A DNA stretch of 53,653 nucleotides from an uncultured Actinomyces sp. (GCA_938041695.1 CALISI010000070.1:1-53653); one strand, 5' to 3'; numbered from the stretch's first letter, positions 16,058 through 25,283 are shown. Notes: generated by a model not told the origin, from the sequence alone. Program-made: numbers and translations.

Positions 16058-17341
16058 TCACGCGGTCCGAGCCCGCACGCCGTCACCTCTGTCGTAGGCG
16101 CGTGCCGTCACGACAGCCATGACAAGCATCCCCACCAACAACACGGCCATCAGGGCCCCCAGCACGGCAACCGTCATCTCGACGCCGTAGGGGCTGCACG
16201 CGAGCCACGCCAGCGGCGCCGCGCAGTACACGCACGCGAAGGCCAGCATGCGCCGCTGGTGGTAGGTCGCGACAAACACGTTTGACAGCGGCGAGGTCGC
16301 CACCGTCAAGGCCAGCCACGGAGCCAGGGAGCGCGCGAAGTATCCGGCCGCCTCCCAGCGCGCCCCGAACACGAAGGGAAAGAGCGCCGGGCTGACCCAC
16401 GCAAGCAGCGCGAAAACAGGGATCGAGCAAGCCAGGGCGATGCCGCCGACGCGCACGACAACGCGGGTCATCTCTCCGGGCGGGGTGTCCGACAGGCGCG
16501 GCAGATACACCTGCGACAGTGCCCCCGCGATGAGCGCAACCGGGGCCTGCAGGGCCAGCCACGCCATATTGAACTGGCCGAGCGAGGCCACAGAATACGT
16601 GGCAATCAGCAGAGGAATCGCGCTCGTGCGCACCGCATCGACGACGACGTTGGGCACGCCGACGAGCGCCATCTTGCGGTAGCGCGAAGCCACCTCGCGC
16701 AGGGTCGGATCGGTGTCCTGACGTTCGCGGGCGTCGCGGGCGCGCCACGACAGGTAGGCGACGGCGAGGCCCTGGCCAGCGATCGTCGCACCGATGGCAG
16801 CGCCCAGACCACCGCCAGCGACGAAGCCGCACGCCAGCTGCAAGGCCGCGATGCCGAGAGAGCGCACGACCGACGAGCTCGCGATCGCCTGGAAACGGCG
16901 GTGGCGGGTCAGCCAGTACGAGCACACTTGCCCCTGCGCCAGGAACAGGACGGACACGCCGATGGCGAGCGTCCAACCCGCGAGCGCGGCCCCGTAGCGC
17001 GCGCATACCCACGGCCAGGCGGCGGCCGCAATAAAGGTAGCCAGAGCGGAGGCGACTGCCGCGCAGCGCGAGGCCAGGCGAGCCAGGGACCGGGCCGAGG
17101 CCTCGTCGCCGGGGGCGGGCAGGACGATGCTGAGGTCGAAGCGGGCACCCGCGACGGCCGCGCCGAGCGTGGCAGCGGAGGTGAAGATGCCCAGGTACCC
17201 CAGGTCCGTGTCCGTGTAGAGGCGGGCGATGCCGATCTGGGCGACGAATGCGATGACCTGGGCGAGGAGGGTTCCACTGAGGAGGGTGAGCACCTGCGCG
17301 AGGACACCCGAGCGGGCGGGGCGGGCAGGTGCGTTCGTCAT
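16058..17341 (-). CDS. Wzx-type polysaccharide flippase
   Basis: 427 residues with about 12 hydrophobic segments spread evenly over the protein. It has the polysaccharide-transport/MATE-like N-terminus LLSGTLLAQVIAFVAQIGIA followed by RLYTDTDLGYLGIFTS, typical of Wzx/PST proteins. It would flip lipid-linked glycan repeats from the cytoplasmic to the outer face of the membrane. It is flanked by glycosyltransferase genes and is divergent from the GT4 gene at 17432. No Wzy polymerase is obvious in the window. Confidence 0.87.
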   Translation of the reverse strand: MTNAPARPARSGVLAQVLTLLSGTLLAQVIAFVAQIGIARLYTDTDLGYLGIFTSAATLGAAVAGARFDLSIVLPAPGDEASARSLARLASRCAAVASALATFIAAAAWPWVCARYGAALAGWTLAIGVSVLFLAQGQVCSYWLTRHRRFQAIASSSVVRSLGIAALQLACGFVAGGGLGAAIGATIAGQGLAVAYLSWRARDARERQDTDPTLREVASRYRKMALVGVPNVVVDAVRTSAIPLLIATYSVASLGQFNMAWLALQAPVALIAGALSQVYLPRLSDTPPGEMTRVVVRVGGIALACSIPVFALLAWVSPALFPFVFGARWEAAGYFARSLAPWLALTVATSPLSNVFVATYHQRRMLAFACVYCAAPLAWLACSPYGVEMTVAVLGALMAVLLVGMLVMAVVTARAYDRGDGVRARTA

Positions 17342-17431
17342 GGACTCATTTAATCACCTGGGGCGAGCGGCTTGCCCCTAGGATGGGGGCATGCCCGCTC
17401 GCCGATCCACGCCCGCCGCCAGGTGGAACTC

Positions 17432-18538
17432 GTGAGGGTCGCCCTGACGAAGGGAACCCTGCTGGTTCCCCCGACCTACTTCGCACTCTCGCACGCCCTG
17501 GCGATGCCCCAGCTCGATTGGCGGGTTTTCACGCTCTCGGCGCGCATCACCGATCCGGCCGTCACGATTCCCATTGACGAGGCCGCACCGCGCGCACTCG
17601 GTGGCCCTCTCCCGCTTCGCGTGGCCGCGCAGGCACGAGGCCTGGGACAGATGCGCCGCGCAATCAGCGCGTGGGATCCGGACGTTATTCACCAGCACCA
17701 GGCGACATGGTCTCTGCCGGCTGTGGGCGCCGCGCGGGAGACGGGCGCGCCCCTCGTGGTGACGCTGCACGGCGGGGACGCCTACCTGAGGCTCGGGCGC
17801 GGCTGGGGCGCCGCGTGGAACGCACGCAACCGCACAGCAGCCTTCGACGGTGCGAGCCGACTGCTGGCTGTCTCCCGATACCTGGCAGACGTCACGTTAG
17901 GCGCGGGAGCAGATCCGGATCGCCTGAGTGTGCACTATCAGGGCGTGGACACCGACTTCTGGGCACCGTCCACCCCGCTAACCATCGATTCACGCGAGAA
18001 GCCCATCGTCCTGTTCGTGGGTGCTCTGAGCCACTTGAAAGGTGTGGATGATCTGGCCCGGGCATCCGCCGACCTCGTGGGGCGCCGCCCGCATCGCCTC
18101 GTCCTCGTCGGCGAGGGACCGCTGGCCCCCGCACTGCGCGAACGCGCGCCCGCCCACGTGACGTTCACGGGCCGGCTGGATCGCGAGGGGGTGCGCGACT
18201 GGATGCGCCGCGCCCACGTCCTCGTCGTGCCCACCAAGCCCACGCAGGGGCGGCAGGAGGCCGCCGGCCTCGTCCTGCTTGAGGCGCAGGCGTGCGGCGT
18301 TCCCGTCATCGCGTATCGCACGGGCGGGACGCCGGAGATGACCGCGCCCGGGGCCTCACTGCTCACACAGGAGCGCTCGCCGAATGCTCTCGTCCGTTCC
18401 ATCGACGAGGCCTTGGCGTGGTCGGAGGATGAACGCGCGGATCGGGCGGCGGCGTGCCGGGCGTGGGTGACGCGCGAGCGCTCACTGCGCGGTGCAACCC
18501 ACCAGCTGCGCGCGATCTACGATGACCTCACGCGGTAG
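17432..18538 (+). CDS. GT4-family glycosyltransferase
   Basis: 368 residues with a clear GT-B/GT4 layout. DVIHQHQATWSLPAVGAARE and PLVVTLHGGDAYLRLGRGWG lie in the N-terminal domain, then LLAVSRYLADV, VLFVGALSHLKGVDDLARA and LVLVGEGPLAP. EAAGLVLLEAQACGVPVIAY holds the conserved Glu-x7-Glu. The frame opens 60 bp earlier, but the only good start is the GTG at 17432, preceded by AGGTGG at a suitable distance. It converges with the oxidoreductase gene at 18548. The sugar specificity is unknown. Confidence 0.87.
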   Translation: MRVALTKGTLLVPPTYFALSHALAMPQLDWRVFTLSARITDPAVTIPIDEAAPRALGGPLPLRVAAQARGLGQMRRAISAWDPDVIHQHQATWSLPAVGAARETGAPLVVTLHGGDAYLRLGRGWGAAWNARNRTAAFDGASRLLAVSRYLADVTLGAGADPDRLSVHYQGVDTDFWAPSTPLTIDSREKPIVLFVGALSHLKGVDDLARASADLVGRRPHRLVLVGEGPLAPALRERAPAHVTFTGRLDREGVRDWMRRAHVLVVPTKPTQGRQEAAGLVLLEAQACGVPVIAYRTGGTPEMTAPGASLLTQERSPNALVRSIDEALAWSEDERADRAAACRAWVTRERSLRGATHQLRAIYDDLTR

Positions 18539-18547
18539 CGCCGCGCT

Positions 18548-19531
18548 CTACAGGTCGACGGACCGTCCGGTGTCAGCCGATGTCAGAATGGCCTCGACGA
18601 CGCGCAGGTTCTCCAGGGCCTCGTCCATCGTGACATGCTCGGCGCCCACGCCGAGTATCGCGTCGCGGAAGCGCTCGTGTTCGAGGGCGAGGGGCTCTCG
18701 CTTGGTGAGCGCGTAGCGTACGACCTGGCCTTCGCTCACACCGCGGAAGGCGGCGATCGCGTCCCACTGAAGCGGCGCGTGACCGTTTTCAAAGAAGGTC
18801 AGGTCCCCCATCGCTGTGTCGGCGACGAGCGCGCCGCGCTCCCCTGTCACGATCGTCGTGCGGTCCTTGTAGGGGGTCAGCCAGTTAACGAGGTGATTGA
18901 CGAGGATGCCGCCGGCAAGCACGCCCGAGGCGACCATCATGTCCTCGTGCACTCGCCCCGAGCGCGCGGACGTGCGCGCGTAGATGCTCTCGTAGGGGGC
19001 ACCCGCCACCCACGCGGCCAGGTCCACGTCGTGCGTGGCCAGGTCTTTGACGACGCCGACGTCGCTGATGCGGGCGGGGAAAGCCGACTGGCGGCGTGTC
19101 GCGATCTGCTCGATCTCGCCGAGCTGACCCTCCTCGATCCTGCGACGCATGTCGATGAGCGCGGGGTTGCAGCGCTCGACGTAGCCGACGGCGCCCACGA
19201 GGCCCGCAGACGCAAACGCATCGCGGATCCGGCGGCCCGCCTCCACGCTCGTGGCGAGGGGCTTTTCGACGAGGGTATGCACCCCGGCCTCGGCCAGCGC
19301 CAAGGCCGCGGCCTCGTGGTGGGCGGTGGGCGCGGCGACGATCGCGGCGTCGATACCGGCCTCGATCAGCTCCTTGACGCCACCCAGGACGGGCAGGTCA
19401 CCGGCAACGCCGAAGCGGTCGCCGCCCGGATCAGCGAGCGCGACGAGATCCACCCCGGCGGTCGCTCGGGCGTTGCGCACGTGGTGTCGGCCCATCGAGC
19501 CAATGCCAAGGATTCCCAGCCGAATAGCCAT
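18548..19531 (-). CDS. Gfo/Idh/MocA oxidoreductase, WbpB-like 3-dehydrogenase
   Basis: 327 residues. The N-terminal Rossmann motif is GILGIGSMGRHHVRN. VEKPLATSVEAGRRI carries the conserved Glu-Lys-Pro, and DLATHDVDLAAWV holds the catalytic-region His-Asp. The neighbours (PLP aminotransferase, hexapeptide acetyltransferase) identify the likely role as oxidation of C3 of a UDP-HexNAc uronic acid to the 3-keto sugar, as done by WbpB/WlbA. It is the third gene of a minus-strand trio and follows the aminotransferase gene after 1 bp. Substrate is inferred from context. Confidence 0.87.
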   Translation of the reverse strand: MAIRLGILGIGSMGRHHVRNARATAGVDLVALADPGGDRFGVAGDLPVLGGVKELIEAGIDAAIVAAPTAHHEAAALALAEAGVHTLVEKPLATSVEAGRRIRDAFASAGLVGAVGYVERCNPALIDMRRRIEEGQLGEIEQIATRRQSAFPARISDVGVVKDLATHDVDLAAWVAGAPYESIYARTSARSGRVHEDMMVASGVLAGGILVNHLVNWLTPYKDRTTIVTGERGALVADTAMGDLTFFENGHAPLQWDAIAAFRGVSEGQVVRYALTKREPLALEHERFRDAILGVGAEHVTMDEALENLRVVEAILTSADTGRSVDL

Positions 19532-19532
19532 G

Positions 19533-20633
19533 TCAGGCCCCCGCTTCCGCGAGCGCGTTGACGCCCTGCGCGATGCGTTCCAGCTCGCCGGGAGTCAGCG
19601 AGGGGTAAATCGGCAGGGAGAGGACTTGGGCGGCAGCCTCGCGGGTGGCGGGCAGCTCCGCGTCGGGGGCGAAGCGGGCCAGGGAGGGCAGCTCGTGGTT
19701 CGGGATCGGGTAGTAGACGCCCGAGCCGATGCCGTATTCGCCGCGCAGGGCATCGGCGAAGCCGTCGCGGTCCTCGCCCACGCGAATCGTGTACTGGTGG
19801 TAGACGTGTGTGGCGCCGGGAGCGACGTGAGGGACGACGACGCCACGCAGGTGCGCGTCCAGGAATGCGGCGTTCTCCTGGCGCTTGACTGTCCAGGCCC
19901 CGACTTTGGTGAGCTGAACGCGCCCGATCGCCGCGTGGATGTCGGTCATGCGGTTATTGAGGCCCACAATTTCGTTGGCGTAGCGCGTCTCCATGCCCTG
20001 GTTGCGTGCGAGGCGCACGCCTCGGATGATGCCGGGGTCGGCGGAGGTGACCATGCCGCCCTCGCCGCTGGTCATGTTCTTCGTCGGGTAGAAGGAGAAG
20101 GCCGCGAAGGTGCCGAAGGAGCCGACCGCGCGCCCGTGCAGGCTCGCGCCGTGGGCCTGGGCGGCGTCCTCGAAGACCATGAGTCCATGCGCGTCGGCAA
20201 TCGCCTGGAGAGCGTCCATGGGCGCGGGGTGTCCGTAGAGGTGGACGGGCATGATGGCGCGCGTACGCGGCGTGATCGAGGCTTCGACGGCGGCCGGGGA
20301 GAGCGTGAAGGTGAGTGGGTCAATGTCGGCGAAGACGGGGGTCGCGCCCGTGATGGCCACCGAGTTCGCCGTGGCTGCGAAGGTGAAGGAGGGGACGATG
20401 ACCTCGTCGCCCGGCCCGATTCCGGCAGCGAGCAGTCCCAGGTGCAGGGCGGAGGTCCCCGAGTTGACCGCGACGGCTCGAGTTCCGGGCACGAGTGCAG
20501 CGGCGAACTCGTCCTCGAAGGCTGCCACCTGCGGACCCTGGGCGATCATGCCCGTGCGCATGACCGCCGCGACCGCATCGATCTCCTCCTCACCGATCAG
20601 CGGACGAGCGGGCGGGATGAACGGCTGCGTCAT
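19533..20633 (-). CDS. DegT/DnrJ/EryC1/StrS aminotransferase, WbpE-like
   Basis: 366 residues, a PLP-dependent sugar aminotransferase. Key blocks: VNSGTSALHLGLLAAGIGPG, VIVPSFTFAATANSV, VFEDAAQAHGASLHG (PLP-binding Asp), FSFYPTKNMTSGEGG with the Schiff-base Lys, and NNRMTDIHAAIGRVQL. WbpE/WlbC enzymes use glutamate to aminate the 3-keto sugar made by WbpB. Its ATG overlaps the stop of the acetyltransferase gene (ATGA, 4 bp), so the pathway genes are translationally coupled. Confidence 0.92.
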   Translation of the reverse strand: MTQPFIPPARPLIGEEEIDAVAAVMRTGMIAQGPQVAAFEDEFAAALVPGTRAVAVNSGTSALHLGLLAAGIGPGDEVIVPSFTFAATANSVAITGATPVFADIDPLTFTLSPAAVEASITPRTRAIMPVHLYGHPAPMDALQAIADAHGLMVFEDAAQAHGASLHGRAVGSFGTFAAFSFYPTKNMTSGEGGMVTSADPGIIRGVRLARNQGMETRYANEIVGLNNRMTDIHAAIGRVQLTKVGAWTVKRQENAAFLDAHLRGVVVPHVAPGATHVYHQYTIRVGEDRDGFADALRGEYGIGSGVYYPIPNHELPSLARFAPDAELPATREAAAQVLSLPIYPSLTPGELERIAQGVNALAEAGA

Positions 20634-21298
20634 GGCTGGTCCTCACGGGTCTGGGCGGGTGTCGCAGGTACGCTCGGGGACGAGGCGTGGGCCTCCTCGG
20701 GCGACAGGACGCCATTTCGCTCGACGTAGCGGCGTCCCGTGGCCGGGCACACCCAGGTGCGGTCCCCGGCCTCGTTCTTCGGTGCCTCGTCGGCGGCCAC
20801 GAGCGGCACACCGGCCTCGCCGACCCACCCGACGCGGCGCGCGGGCACGCCGACGACGAGGGCGTAGGGGGCCACGTCTGACGTGACGACCGCGCCCGCA
20901 CCGACCGACGCCCACGCGCCGATGCGCACGGGGGCGACGCAGACGGCGCGAGCCCCGATGGCCGCGCCTCGTTCGACGGTGACACCGACGCGTTCCCAGT
21001 CACTCGCGCTCTTGAGGCTCCCGTCGGGGTTGATCGCGCGGGGGCAGTGGTCGTTCGTGAAGACGGCCGCGGGCCCGACGAACACACCGTCAGCCAGGGA
21101 GGCGGGCTCGTAGATGAGGGCGTAGTTCTGGATCTTGCAGCGATCCCCGACGCGCACGCCTGCGCCGATGTATGCACCCCGACCGACGATCGTCTCTGCG
21201 CCGATGGATGCATCTTCTCGAACCTGGGCGAGATGCCACACGCGGGCGCTGGGGGCCACCATCGCACTGGGCGCCACGTCGGCGCTGGGCTCGATCAC
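20630..21298 (-). CDS. Hexapeptide-repeat sugar N-acetyltransferase, WbpD-like
   Basis: 222 residues. Left-handed beta-helix repeats start at SADVAPSAMVAPSARVWHLA and continue through IGAETIVGRGAYIGAGVRVG to ASVGAGAVVTSDVAPYALV. GPAAVFTNDHCPRA is typical of WbpD/WlbB enzymes, which acetylate the 3-amino group of the UDP-uronic acid. The start was set at the GTG 21296-21298. An upstream GTG at 21323-21325 lies ahead of the clear Shine-Dalgarno AAGGAGAGG, which has proper spacing only to the second GTG. It is the first gene of the trio and diverges from the GT2 gene at 21393. Confidence 0.9.
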   Translation of the reverse strand: MIEPSADVAPSAMVAPSARVWHLAQVREDASIGAETIVGRGAYIGAGVRVGDRCKIQNYALIYEPASLADGVFVGPAAVFTNDHCPRAINPDGSLKSASDWERVGVTVERGAAIGARAVCVAPVRIGAWASVGAGAVVTSDVAPYALVVGVPARRVGWVGEAGVPLVAADEAPKNEAGDRTWVCPATGRRYVERNGVLSPEEAHASSPSVPATPAQTREDQP

Positions 21299-21392
21299 GG
21301 TGCTTCCCTCTCCTTGTTGCTGCACGCGCGGGTGCGTTCACAGATACCCTCACTATAGGCGCGTGCCCACCCCGATGTGCGACACTAATCGA

Positions 21393-22073
21393 ATGCAGAT
21401 GCGCTCCGACACGTGGGTCGTCATCCCCGCGTTCAACGAGGCGCCCGTCATCGGGGGCGTCGTCGCGGGCGTGCGTACCCTTTTCCCGCATGTCCTCGTC
21501 GTCGATGACGCGTCCACGGATAACACTGCGGCCCTGGCCCGCGCGGCCGGTGCCTACACGGCCACCCACCCCCTCAACCTCGGTCAGGGCGCTGCGCTCC
21601 AGACAGGTTTCGAGGCGGTGGCCGCGCGTGGGGCCCGCTACGTGGTCACCTTCGACGCCGACGGCCAACACGATCCCGCAGACGCAGCAGCAATGCTTCA
21701 TCGGGCGCGCGAGGAGGACCTTGCGTTTGTCCTCGGATCTCGCTTCCGCGACGGCGCGACTGCACAGGTCGGCTCCGTCAAGCACGCGATGCTGCGCCTC
21801 GGAGCCCTCATCGCCCGCCTGCGCACCGGCATGGCTCTCACGGACACACATAACGGGCTGCGGGTGATACGCGCCGATGCCCTCGCTCAGGTGCACCTGA
21901 CCCACTCACGCATGGCCCACGCCTCGCAGATCGTCTCCCAGCTGGCGGCCTGTGGCCTGCCCGGCGCGGAACACCCCGTGACGATCTCCTACACGGACTA
22001 CTCACGGGCGAAGGGCCAGCCCCTGCTCAACTCAGTCAATATCGCCGTCGACCTGGCGTTGGGGGGACGATGA
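21393..22073 (+). CDS. GT2 glycosyltransferase, polyprenyl-phosphate sugar synthase type
   Basis: 226 residues. VIPAFNEAPVIGGVVAGVR, VDDASTDNTAALARAAG, TFDADGQHDPADA, LGSRFRDGATAQVGSVK and TDTHNGLRVIRADAL are the standard blocks of DPM1-like GT2 enzymes. It is a paralogue of the GT2 protein at 6187-6942 and, like it, is followed by a DUF2304 gene with a 4-bp overlap. The start could be the ATG at 21375, 21393 or 21399. The middle one was chosen by N-terminal length. It begins a plus-strand operon that ends with two LCP genes. Confidence 0.87.
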   Translation: MQMRSDTWVVIPAFNEAPVIGGVVAGVRTLFPHVLVVDDASTDNTAALARAAGAYTATHPLNLGQGAALQTGFEAVAARGARYVVTFDADGQHDPADAAAMLHRAREEDLAFVLGSRFRDGATAQVGSVKHAMLRLGALIARLRTGMALTDTHNGLRVIRADALAQVHLTHSRMAHASQIVSQLAACGLPGAEHPVTISYTDYSRAKGQPLLNSVNIAVDLALGGR

Positions 22074-22540
22074 GCGCCTACCTCGCCATCCGTGTCCTCC
22101 TACTCCTCGCCCTCGCACTCACCGCGTGGTGGCTCGTGCGCCCGGTATCCTCGGCCTCGTCCCTGGCTCTGCGCCGCATCGGCATCGGCGTCCTCGTGGC
22201 GGTGGCCATCGTGGCGATCCTCGTGCCGTCGCTGGCCAACACGGTCGCCCGCGCCATCGGCGTGGAGCGTGGCGTCAACCTGATCGTCTACGGGCTCGTC
22301 ATCGCATTGATTGCGCAGATGGTGACCGCCTATCGGCGCGAGGCCCGGGCCGAGGCACGTATGGCAACGCTGGCTCGCTCGCTCGCCCTCGCGCACGTCC
22401 TTCCGCCCGAGGACACAACCCCCGAAAACACCGTCGACCCTCCCGTTCACGCTGATGGCCCAGAAGTGGAACGCGCCGCTAACGGCCCTGATTCCCCGAC
22501 AAACCCGCCAGATAACGATATGGTTACAAACGATGAGTAA
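22070..22540 (+). CDS. DUF2304 membrane protein (glycosyltransferase partner)
   Basis: 156 residues: hydrophobic segments at about 5-23, 38-56 and 68-84, a basic stretch (AYRREARAEARMATLARS), then a Pro/Asp-rich tail of about 45 residues not seen in the paralogue at 5798-6190. It overlaps the GT2 gene by 4 bp and the LCP gene by 8 bp. The pairing with GT2 is conserved within this window, supporting a role as membrane partner of the GT2 enzyme. Its biochemical activity is not known. Confidence 0.82.
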   Translation: MSAYLAIRVLLLLALALTAWWLVRPVSSASSLALRRIGIGVLVAVAIVAILVPSLANTVARAIGVERGVNLIVYGLVIALIAQMVTAYRREARAEARMATLARSLALAHVLPPEDTTPENTVDPPVHADGPEVERAANGPDSPTNPPDNDMVTNDE

Positions 22541-23852
22541 CGTGAATCTGCGACCGATCCAGCACTCGGCCGTCAACTACGGACGCTTCGGCCTCCTGCG
22601 CGGCGCGCTCGCCATCCTCCTGGCCGGCGTGCTCTTCGTAGTATCATCGGCGGGTTTCGTGTACGCCAAATTGAGCACTCAGTTCGCAAACCGCGTCGTC
22701 AATATCGACGCCTACACAACCGACGAACAGAACAAGGCGACCCCAGATTCCTTCGACGGACGAGCCGTCAACATCCTCGTGGTCGGTACCGATTCGCGCA
22801 ACGGCGCCAGCGGCGAGCTGGGCGCGGGCGACGCAGATGACGTCCCCGGCCTGCGCAACGACTCGACGATGGTGATTCACGTCAGCGCGGACCGTTCCCG
22901 CGTGCAGATCGTGTCCATCCCCCGCGACACGCTCGTGGATATCCCCTCGTGTCAGCACCGCGACGGCACCACGAGCGAGCCGACCAGCGACGACATGTTC
23001 AACAACGCGATGGTCTACGGTTCGAACGGCGGGGATGATCCGGAGGACCTCGCCCCCGGCATCGCGTGTGTGAAGTCGACTGTTGAAAAACTTTCCGGTA
23101 TGTCCATCGACGCCTTCATGGTCGTCGATTTTGCGGGCTTTATTAACATGATCGATGCGCTCGGCGGCGTCTGGTTCAACATCCCCGAGGACATCAATGA
23201 CGACTCTGCCGGGCTCTACATCGACGCGGGCTGCTGGAAGCTGTCGGGCACTCACTCGCTGGCCTACATGCGCTCACGCAAGGGGCAGGGCGACGGCTCC
23301 GACATTTCGCGCATCAGCCGCCAGCAGCAGCTGATTTCCGCGATGCTGCGCGAACTGCAGGAGAAAAACTACGTGACCGATCCCGGCGCGCTCATTAACT
23401 TCCTGCAGGCCGCGATTTCCGCCGTGAACGTCTCCGATAACCTCGGAAACGCCAGCTCGGACGCGTCCCTCCTCATCAATGTGCTGCAGAACATCGACCG
23501 TTCCAACATCCAGTTCGTGACGATGCCGGTCGAGGAACCCTCCTGGGATCCAAACCGCCGCATCCCCTCTGAGCCGATGGCCCGCAACGTGTGGAACGCC
23601 CTGAAGAACGACCAGGCCCTGCCCGTGGGCACGACCTACACGGACGGCAACGGCGCGCAGCTGGTGGTGCCCGATCCGACCGCGACAACGGCACCGTCGA
23701 CGCCCAATCCGACGCAGGCTCCCACGACCGATCCCGGCTCGGAGGAGACCACCACGGATAACACCGAGCAGTCCGCCTCCGTCGCGAATAATGCGGCGAA
23801 CGAGGAGGCTGCCAAGCAGACAGCCGCTACCTGCCCGCCGAAGGACCAATGA
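22533..23852 (+). CDS. LytR-CpsA-Psr (LCP) family wall-polymer ligase
   Basis: 439 residues. A short cytoplasmic N-terminus is followed by a membrane helix at about 24-46, then the extracellular LCP domain: ILVVGTDSRNG, DSTMVIHVSADRS, IVSIPRDTLVDIPS and LAYMRSRKGQGDGSDISRIS hold the conserved Asp/Arg residues that bind the polyprenyl-pyrophosphate substrate. A Thr/Pro/Asn-rich tail ends the protein. LCP enzymes transfer lipid-linked glycopolymers to peptidoglycan. A start 78 bp earlier in frame is possible, but the ATG at 22533 overlaps the previous stop in the usual way and precedes the membrane anchor directly. Confidence 0.92.
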   Translation: MSNVNLRPIQHSAVNYGRFGLLRGALAILLAGVLFVVSSAGFVYAKLSTQFANRVVNIDAYTTDEQNKATPDSFDGRAVNILVVGTDSRNGASGELGAGDADDVPGLRNDSTMVIHVSADRSRVQIVSIPRDTLVDIPSCQHRDGTTSEPTSDDMFNNAMVYGSNGGDDPEDLAPGIACVKSTVEKLSGMSIDAFMVVDFAGFINMIDALGGVWFNIPEDINDDSAGLYIDAGCWKLSGTHSLAYMRSRKGQGDGSDISRISRQQQLISAMLRELQEKNYVTDPGALINFLQAAISAVNVSDNLGNASSDASLLINVLQNIDRSNIQFVTMPVEEPSWDPNRRIPSEPMARNVWNALKNDQALPVGTTYTDGNGAQLVVPDPTATTAPSTPNPTQAPTTDPGSEETTTDNTEQSASVANNAANEEAAKQTAATCPPKDQ

Positions 23853-25240
23853 GCACTCCCCCCTCGTTTACACCGGATCCGAAACGACGCCGTCCCGCAT
23901 CCGATGACGCCCACGTCGTTGGTGAGGAGGTGCGCGGTGGCGCGCCCACTCCCCCTCCAGAGGCCCTGGCGCCGCAGATGTGGAGGATTTCGGAGGACGA
24001 GGCCGACGCCTCGCGCCCCCTGATGCCGCGCACGCTGGACCAGCCGCAGCGCGACTCTCAGTCGATTTTCCCGCGCCGCACCCCCGCTCAGCAGCCGCCG
24101 TCGTTCCAGCCGGCATCGGCCTCCAACCCCCCGTCCTACGCGCCGGGTTCTGGTCGTTCCTCGGGTTCGAACACCTACGCGCCCTCCGGGAATGGGCCTC
24201 GTCAGGTGACGATCAATCGCGCCCAGGGCATGCCCGCGCCCGCGCCTGCCCCCGTCGCTCCTGCAGCCCCATCGGCCCCGGCGAGCGCGCCAAGGCGACG
24301 CAAGCGCCACCACCCGATCTTGAAGACCCTGTGCCTCTTCCTGGTCATCATCCTGGCGTGGGGCAGCTTCCTCCTGTGGGATGCCAACACGAACATGGGT
24401 CGCGTGAGCGCGCTGTCGGGCGCCGCCGATACGCCTGGCACGACCTACCTGCTGGCTGGCTCGGACTCGCGCGCGGACGGCGCCGTGAAGGATGGTTTCG
24501 ACGAATCTGAGCGTGCTGACTCGATCATGCTCGTCAACGTCGCCCCGAACGGACAGACGGTTGCGCTCTCGATTCCCCGCGACACTTACGCGGAGATCCC
24601 GGGCGTCGGCTGGGACAAGATCAACGCCTCCTACGCTTATGGCGGGCCGCAGCTGCTCGTCGAGACCGTCGAGAAGCTGACGGGCCTGACTGTCGATCAC
24701 TTTGTTCAGATCGGCATGGGCGCCGTGCCCGACATGGTGGACGCCGTCGGCGGCGTCGAGCTGTGCTACGACAACGACGCCGACGACCAATATTCCGGCC
24801 TCACGTGGACCGCGGGTTGCCACACGGTGGACGGCACGACCGCGCTGCAGTTCTCGCGTATGCGCTACCAGGACCCCGAGGGCGACATCGGCCGCACGAA
24901 GCGTCAGCGCCAGGTCATTTCGAAGGTTATTTCCTCGGCAGCCTCGCCCTCAACCCTCATTAATCCCGCGAAGACCCTGCGCGTGGAGCGCGCGGGTTCC
25001 AAGTCCTTCACGGTCGACGAAGACTCCTCTGTGTTCACGGTCGCCTCGCTCGTGTGGGCACTGCGCTCCGCCTCGTCGAATCAGATGATGGGCGTCCCGC
25101 CAATCGAGTCGCTGAACTTTACGACGAACGCGGGAGCATCTGCTGTCCTGCTGCGCGATACGACCGCAGACGATTTCTTCGCCAAGCTGCGCGCCGGTAC
25201 GCTGACGACCTCGGATCTCAACCAGGTCGACGGGATCTAA
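23849..25240 (+). CDS. LytR-CpsA-Psr (LCP) family protein with long proline-rich cytoplasmic region
   Basis: 463 residues. Residues 1 to about 150 are a disordered Pro/Ser/Ala-rich cytoplasmic region ending in a basic patch (RRRKRHH). A membrane helix (LKTLCLFLVIILAWGSFLL) follows, then the LCP domain with YLLAGSDSRADG, DSIMLVNVAPNG, LSIPRDTYAEIPG and LQFSRMRYQDPEGDIGRTKR. It is the second LCP gene in tandem, with a 4-bp overlap. Two LCP enzymes may serve different polymers or act redundantly. The long N-terminal region could be a phosphorylation or protein-docking segment, which is inference. Confidence 0.92.
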   Translation: MSTPPSFTPDPKRRRPASDDAHVVGEEVRGGAPTPPPEALAPQMWRISEDEADASRPLMPRTLDQPQRDSQSIFPRRTPAQQPPSFQPASASNPPSYAPGSGRSSGSNTYAPSGNGPRQVTINRAQGMPAPAPAPVAPAAPSAPASAPRRRKRHHPILKTLCLFLVIILAWGSFLLWDANTNMGRVSALSGAADTPGTTYLLAGSDSRADGAVKDGFDESERADSIMLVNVAPNGQTVALSIPRDTYAEIPGVGWDKINASYAYGGPQLLVETVEKLTGLTVDHFVQIGMGAVPDMVDAVGGVELCYDNDADDQYSGLTWTAGCHTVDGTTALQFSRMRYQDPEGDIGRTKRQRQVISKVISSAASPSTLINPAKTLRVERAGSKSFTVDEDSSVFTVASLVWALRSASSNQMMGVPPIESLNFTTNAGASAVLLRDTTADDFFAKLRAGTLTTSDLNQVDGI

Positions 25241-25283
25241 CGCACTGCGCCCAGCATCGCGCTCTCGACGTTCGACGATATAA

